Of a DNA stretch of 64,000 nucleotides, positions 63,021 to 64,000 are shown piece by piece. The stretch's first letter is position 1. The number at the start of each line of letters is the position of its first letter. Where the stretch lies: contig CAYZWU010000008.1 in the NCBI GenBank assembly GCA_964482235.1, positions 62,001 to 126,000 on the forward strand, given 5' to 3'. The notes under the pieces were generated by a model. That model saw nothing but the letters and a program-made list of their open reading frames with translations. It had not been told where the DNA came from and searched no databases. The position numbers and the translations under genes are program-made. Source of the stretch: CAYZWU01 sp964482235 (lineage in GTDB: Bacteria; Planctomycetota; B15-G4; CAYZWU01).

Positions 63021-64000
63021 CTATTCCGGCGCCGGCGTGATAGTCACGTGGATAGTAGCCTTCCTGGCCGGTTTTTCCAGATCGAATCCGATGCGGATCG
63101 GAATGCGGTTTCCCGGGAGGTCTTCCCGGATCTCTTCGTCAATGACCTTCAGCTTTCCCGGGAGGGCGTAGAACTCCACCATCACACGCGAATCACCCCG
63201 GCCCACACGCAGCCGTCCCGGTCCGATCACCGTCCAGTCCGAGAAGGTGACGATGGCCGTGCCGAAGTGCTGCGGCGTCTCGCTTTCCATGGTGTCGATT
63301 ACCGTGAAGGAGCTGCTTCCCTTCCGTGAGAAGATGAAGGTCCGTTCGAGCTTGCCGAGCTGCTTCACGTCGTATGCACTTCTGATGTCGAGAACCAGGG
63401 TGTCGGTCGCGTCGCCGAACTCGCGGCGGATCACCTTCCCCCTGGCCTTGCTCCCGGTGCGCTGGAGCTTCCCGGCCACCCGGGGCACGGGATGGCCGAA
63501 GGAGTTGAGCACGCCGCTCCGGTACCGCTGCCCGCTGAAGGTCCGGCTCGTGTAGACCTCGCTGCCGGGATCGACGAGGGGAGTCCCGCCGGCCAGGGTC
63601 ACCACGTAGGAGCCCACATCGTTGTGGTTGTGATGCTCGTTGTTGTGGCCGCCCTTCATCGCCACGGCCAGCGATCCCTCGCGGCCCGCCGGCGGGCGGC
63701 AGATCAGGACGCCGGCATCGGCAAACCAGTCGCGCAACGGAAGCGCCGGCTTCTCGCCTTCCGCCGGGGCGACACGGGTGGCCGAGTTCGGGAAGCCGAA
63801 GATCCCCAGGCCGAAGAGATCGCTGCGCGGCCCGCAGGCAAGGAGAAGGCCGTTCTTTTCCAAGTCGCGGAGGCCGAGCTCGAAGCGGCGGCACAGGAAG
63901 GCCATCAATGCTGTCTGCGGCCGGGAGCCCGGGGAGCAGTCGGCAAAGGGGGGGAAGATGCCTGGAGCGATCTCCATCCGCTGTCCGAACCTCGCGATCT
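63021..64000 (-). CDS. Heparinase II/III-like protein (5' part outside window)
   Basis: 326 residues are visible and the frame is still open at base 64000, so the N-terminal alpha/alpha toroid lies beyond the window. The segment 'MKGGHNNEHHNHNDVGSYVVTLAGGTPLVDPGSEVYTSRTF' (region) is the heparinase II/III C-terminal beta-sandwich signature with metal-binding His/Asp, followed by an extended sandwich ending 'KATIHVTITPAPE'. Reaction of the family: beta-elimination in uronic-acid-containing polysaccharides such as heparan, alginate or chondroitin. It probably forms a polysaccharide-use cluster with genes to the right. Confidence 0.88.
   Translation of the reverse strand, partial: IARFGQRMEIAPGIFPPFADCSPGSRPQTALMAFLCRRFELGLRDLEKNGLLLACGPRSDLFGLGIFGFPNSATRVAPAEGEKPALPLRDWFADAGVLICRPPAGREGSLAVAMKGGHNNEHHNHNDVGSYVVTLAGGTPLVDPGSEVYTSRTFSGQRYRSGVLNSFGHPVPRVAGKLQRTGSKARGKVIRREFGDATDTLVLDIRSAYDVKQLGKLERTFIFSRKGSSSFTVIDTMESETPQHFGTAIVTFSDWTVIGPGRLRVGRGDSRVMVEFYALPGKLKVIDEEIREDLPGNRIPIRIGFDLEKPARKATIHVTITPAPE

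Overview
The window is about 62-63% G+C by eye, gene-dense and bacterial, with no rRNA, tRNA, CRISPR array or insertion sequence that I can see. Several features suggest an uncultured, anaerobic or microaerophilic, polysaccharide-degrading bacterium of a Planctomycetota/PVC-like or neighbouring candidate phylum: a Ser/Thr kinase with TPR repeats, secreted GH32, GH29 and heparinase-like proteins, Tat-exported oxidoreductase-like proteins, a V-type ATPase of the chlamydial/Bacteroidetes gene order, rubrerythrin-like proteins and a bacterial microcompartment (BMC). This placement is inference; no marker gene lies in the window.

Layout. 1-9.5 kb: a kinase truncated by the window edge, then a carbohydrate block with a GH32 enzyme, a double-domain GH29 fucosidase and an FG-GAP surface protein whose frame is broken by an in-frame TGA. 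9.7-16.3 kb: a three-haem cytochrome c peroxidase, a small chimeric exported protein, a low-GC radical SAM/SPASM enzyme, a Tat-exported aminotransferase-like protein and a Gfo/Idh/MocA protein. 16.4-23 kb: a nucleoside-type MFS transporter, a lipoprotein of the alkaline phosphatase superfamily, a thiolase and a hydroxyacyl-CoA dehydrogenase/hydratase fusion. 23-26 kb: an M1-like protein and a TlpA-like thioredoxin whose active site reads W-TGA-GPC, a strong selenocysteine candidate.

26-32 kb: a complete BMC operon on the minus strand. Order from the promoter: winged-helix regulator, RpiB-DeoC fusion, double-stacked BMC-T, BMC-H, BMC-P, CoA-acylating aldehyde dehydrogenase, BMC-T, BMC-P, BMC-P. 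It matches the sugar-phosphate-utilising (SPU) BMC type. Probable chemistry: a (deoxy)pentose phosphate is isomerised or cleaved to glyceraldehyde 3-phosphate and acetaldehyde, and the aldehyde is oxidised in the shell to acetyl-CoA. No phosphotransacylase or alcohol dehydrogenase is encoded here.

32-45 kb: two rubrerythrin-like proteins, Hsp20, an AlaX-type editing protein followed by a gene remnant, a PiT phosphate transporter, a serine beta-lactamase-family protein, a large exported propeller-type protein and a POT transporter. 45.6-54.3 kb: the V-type ATPase operon (E, DUF2764, A, B, D, I, K) with an exported Asp-box protein as last gene; its K subunit carries the ligands of Na+-dependent rotors. 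54.7-64 kb: an unrecognised exported protein, a phosphatase/sulfatase-fold gene with a frameshift, a large carboxypeptidase-regulatory-like repeat protein, a ChaN-type lipoprotein and a heparinase II/III-like gene cut by the window end.

The most interesting points are two independent in-frame TGA codons at cysteine-like positions, each followed by a hairpin, and the RpiB-DeoC fusion with an internal encapsulation-peptide-like helix and Asp at the usual RpiB catalytic Cys position.
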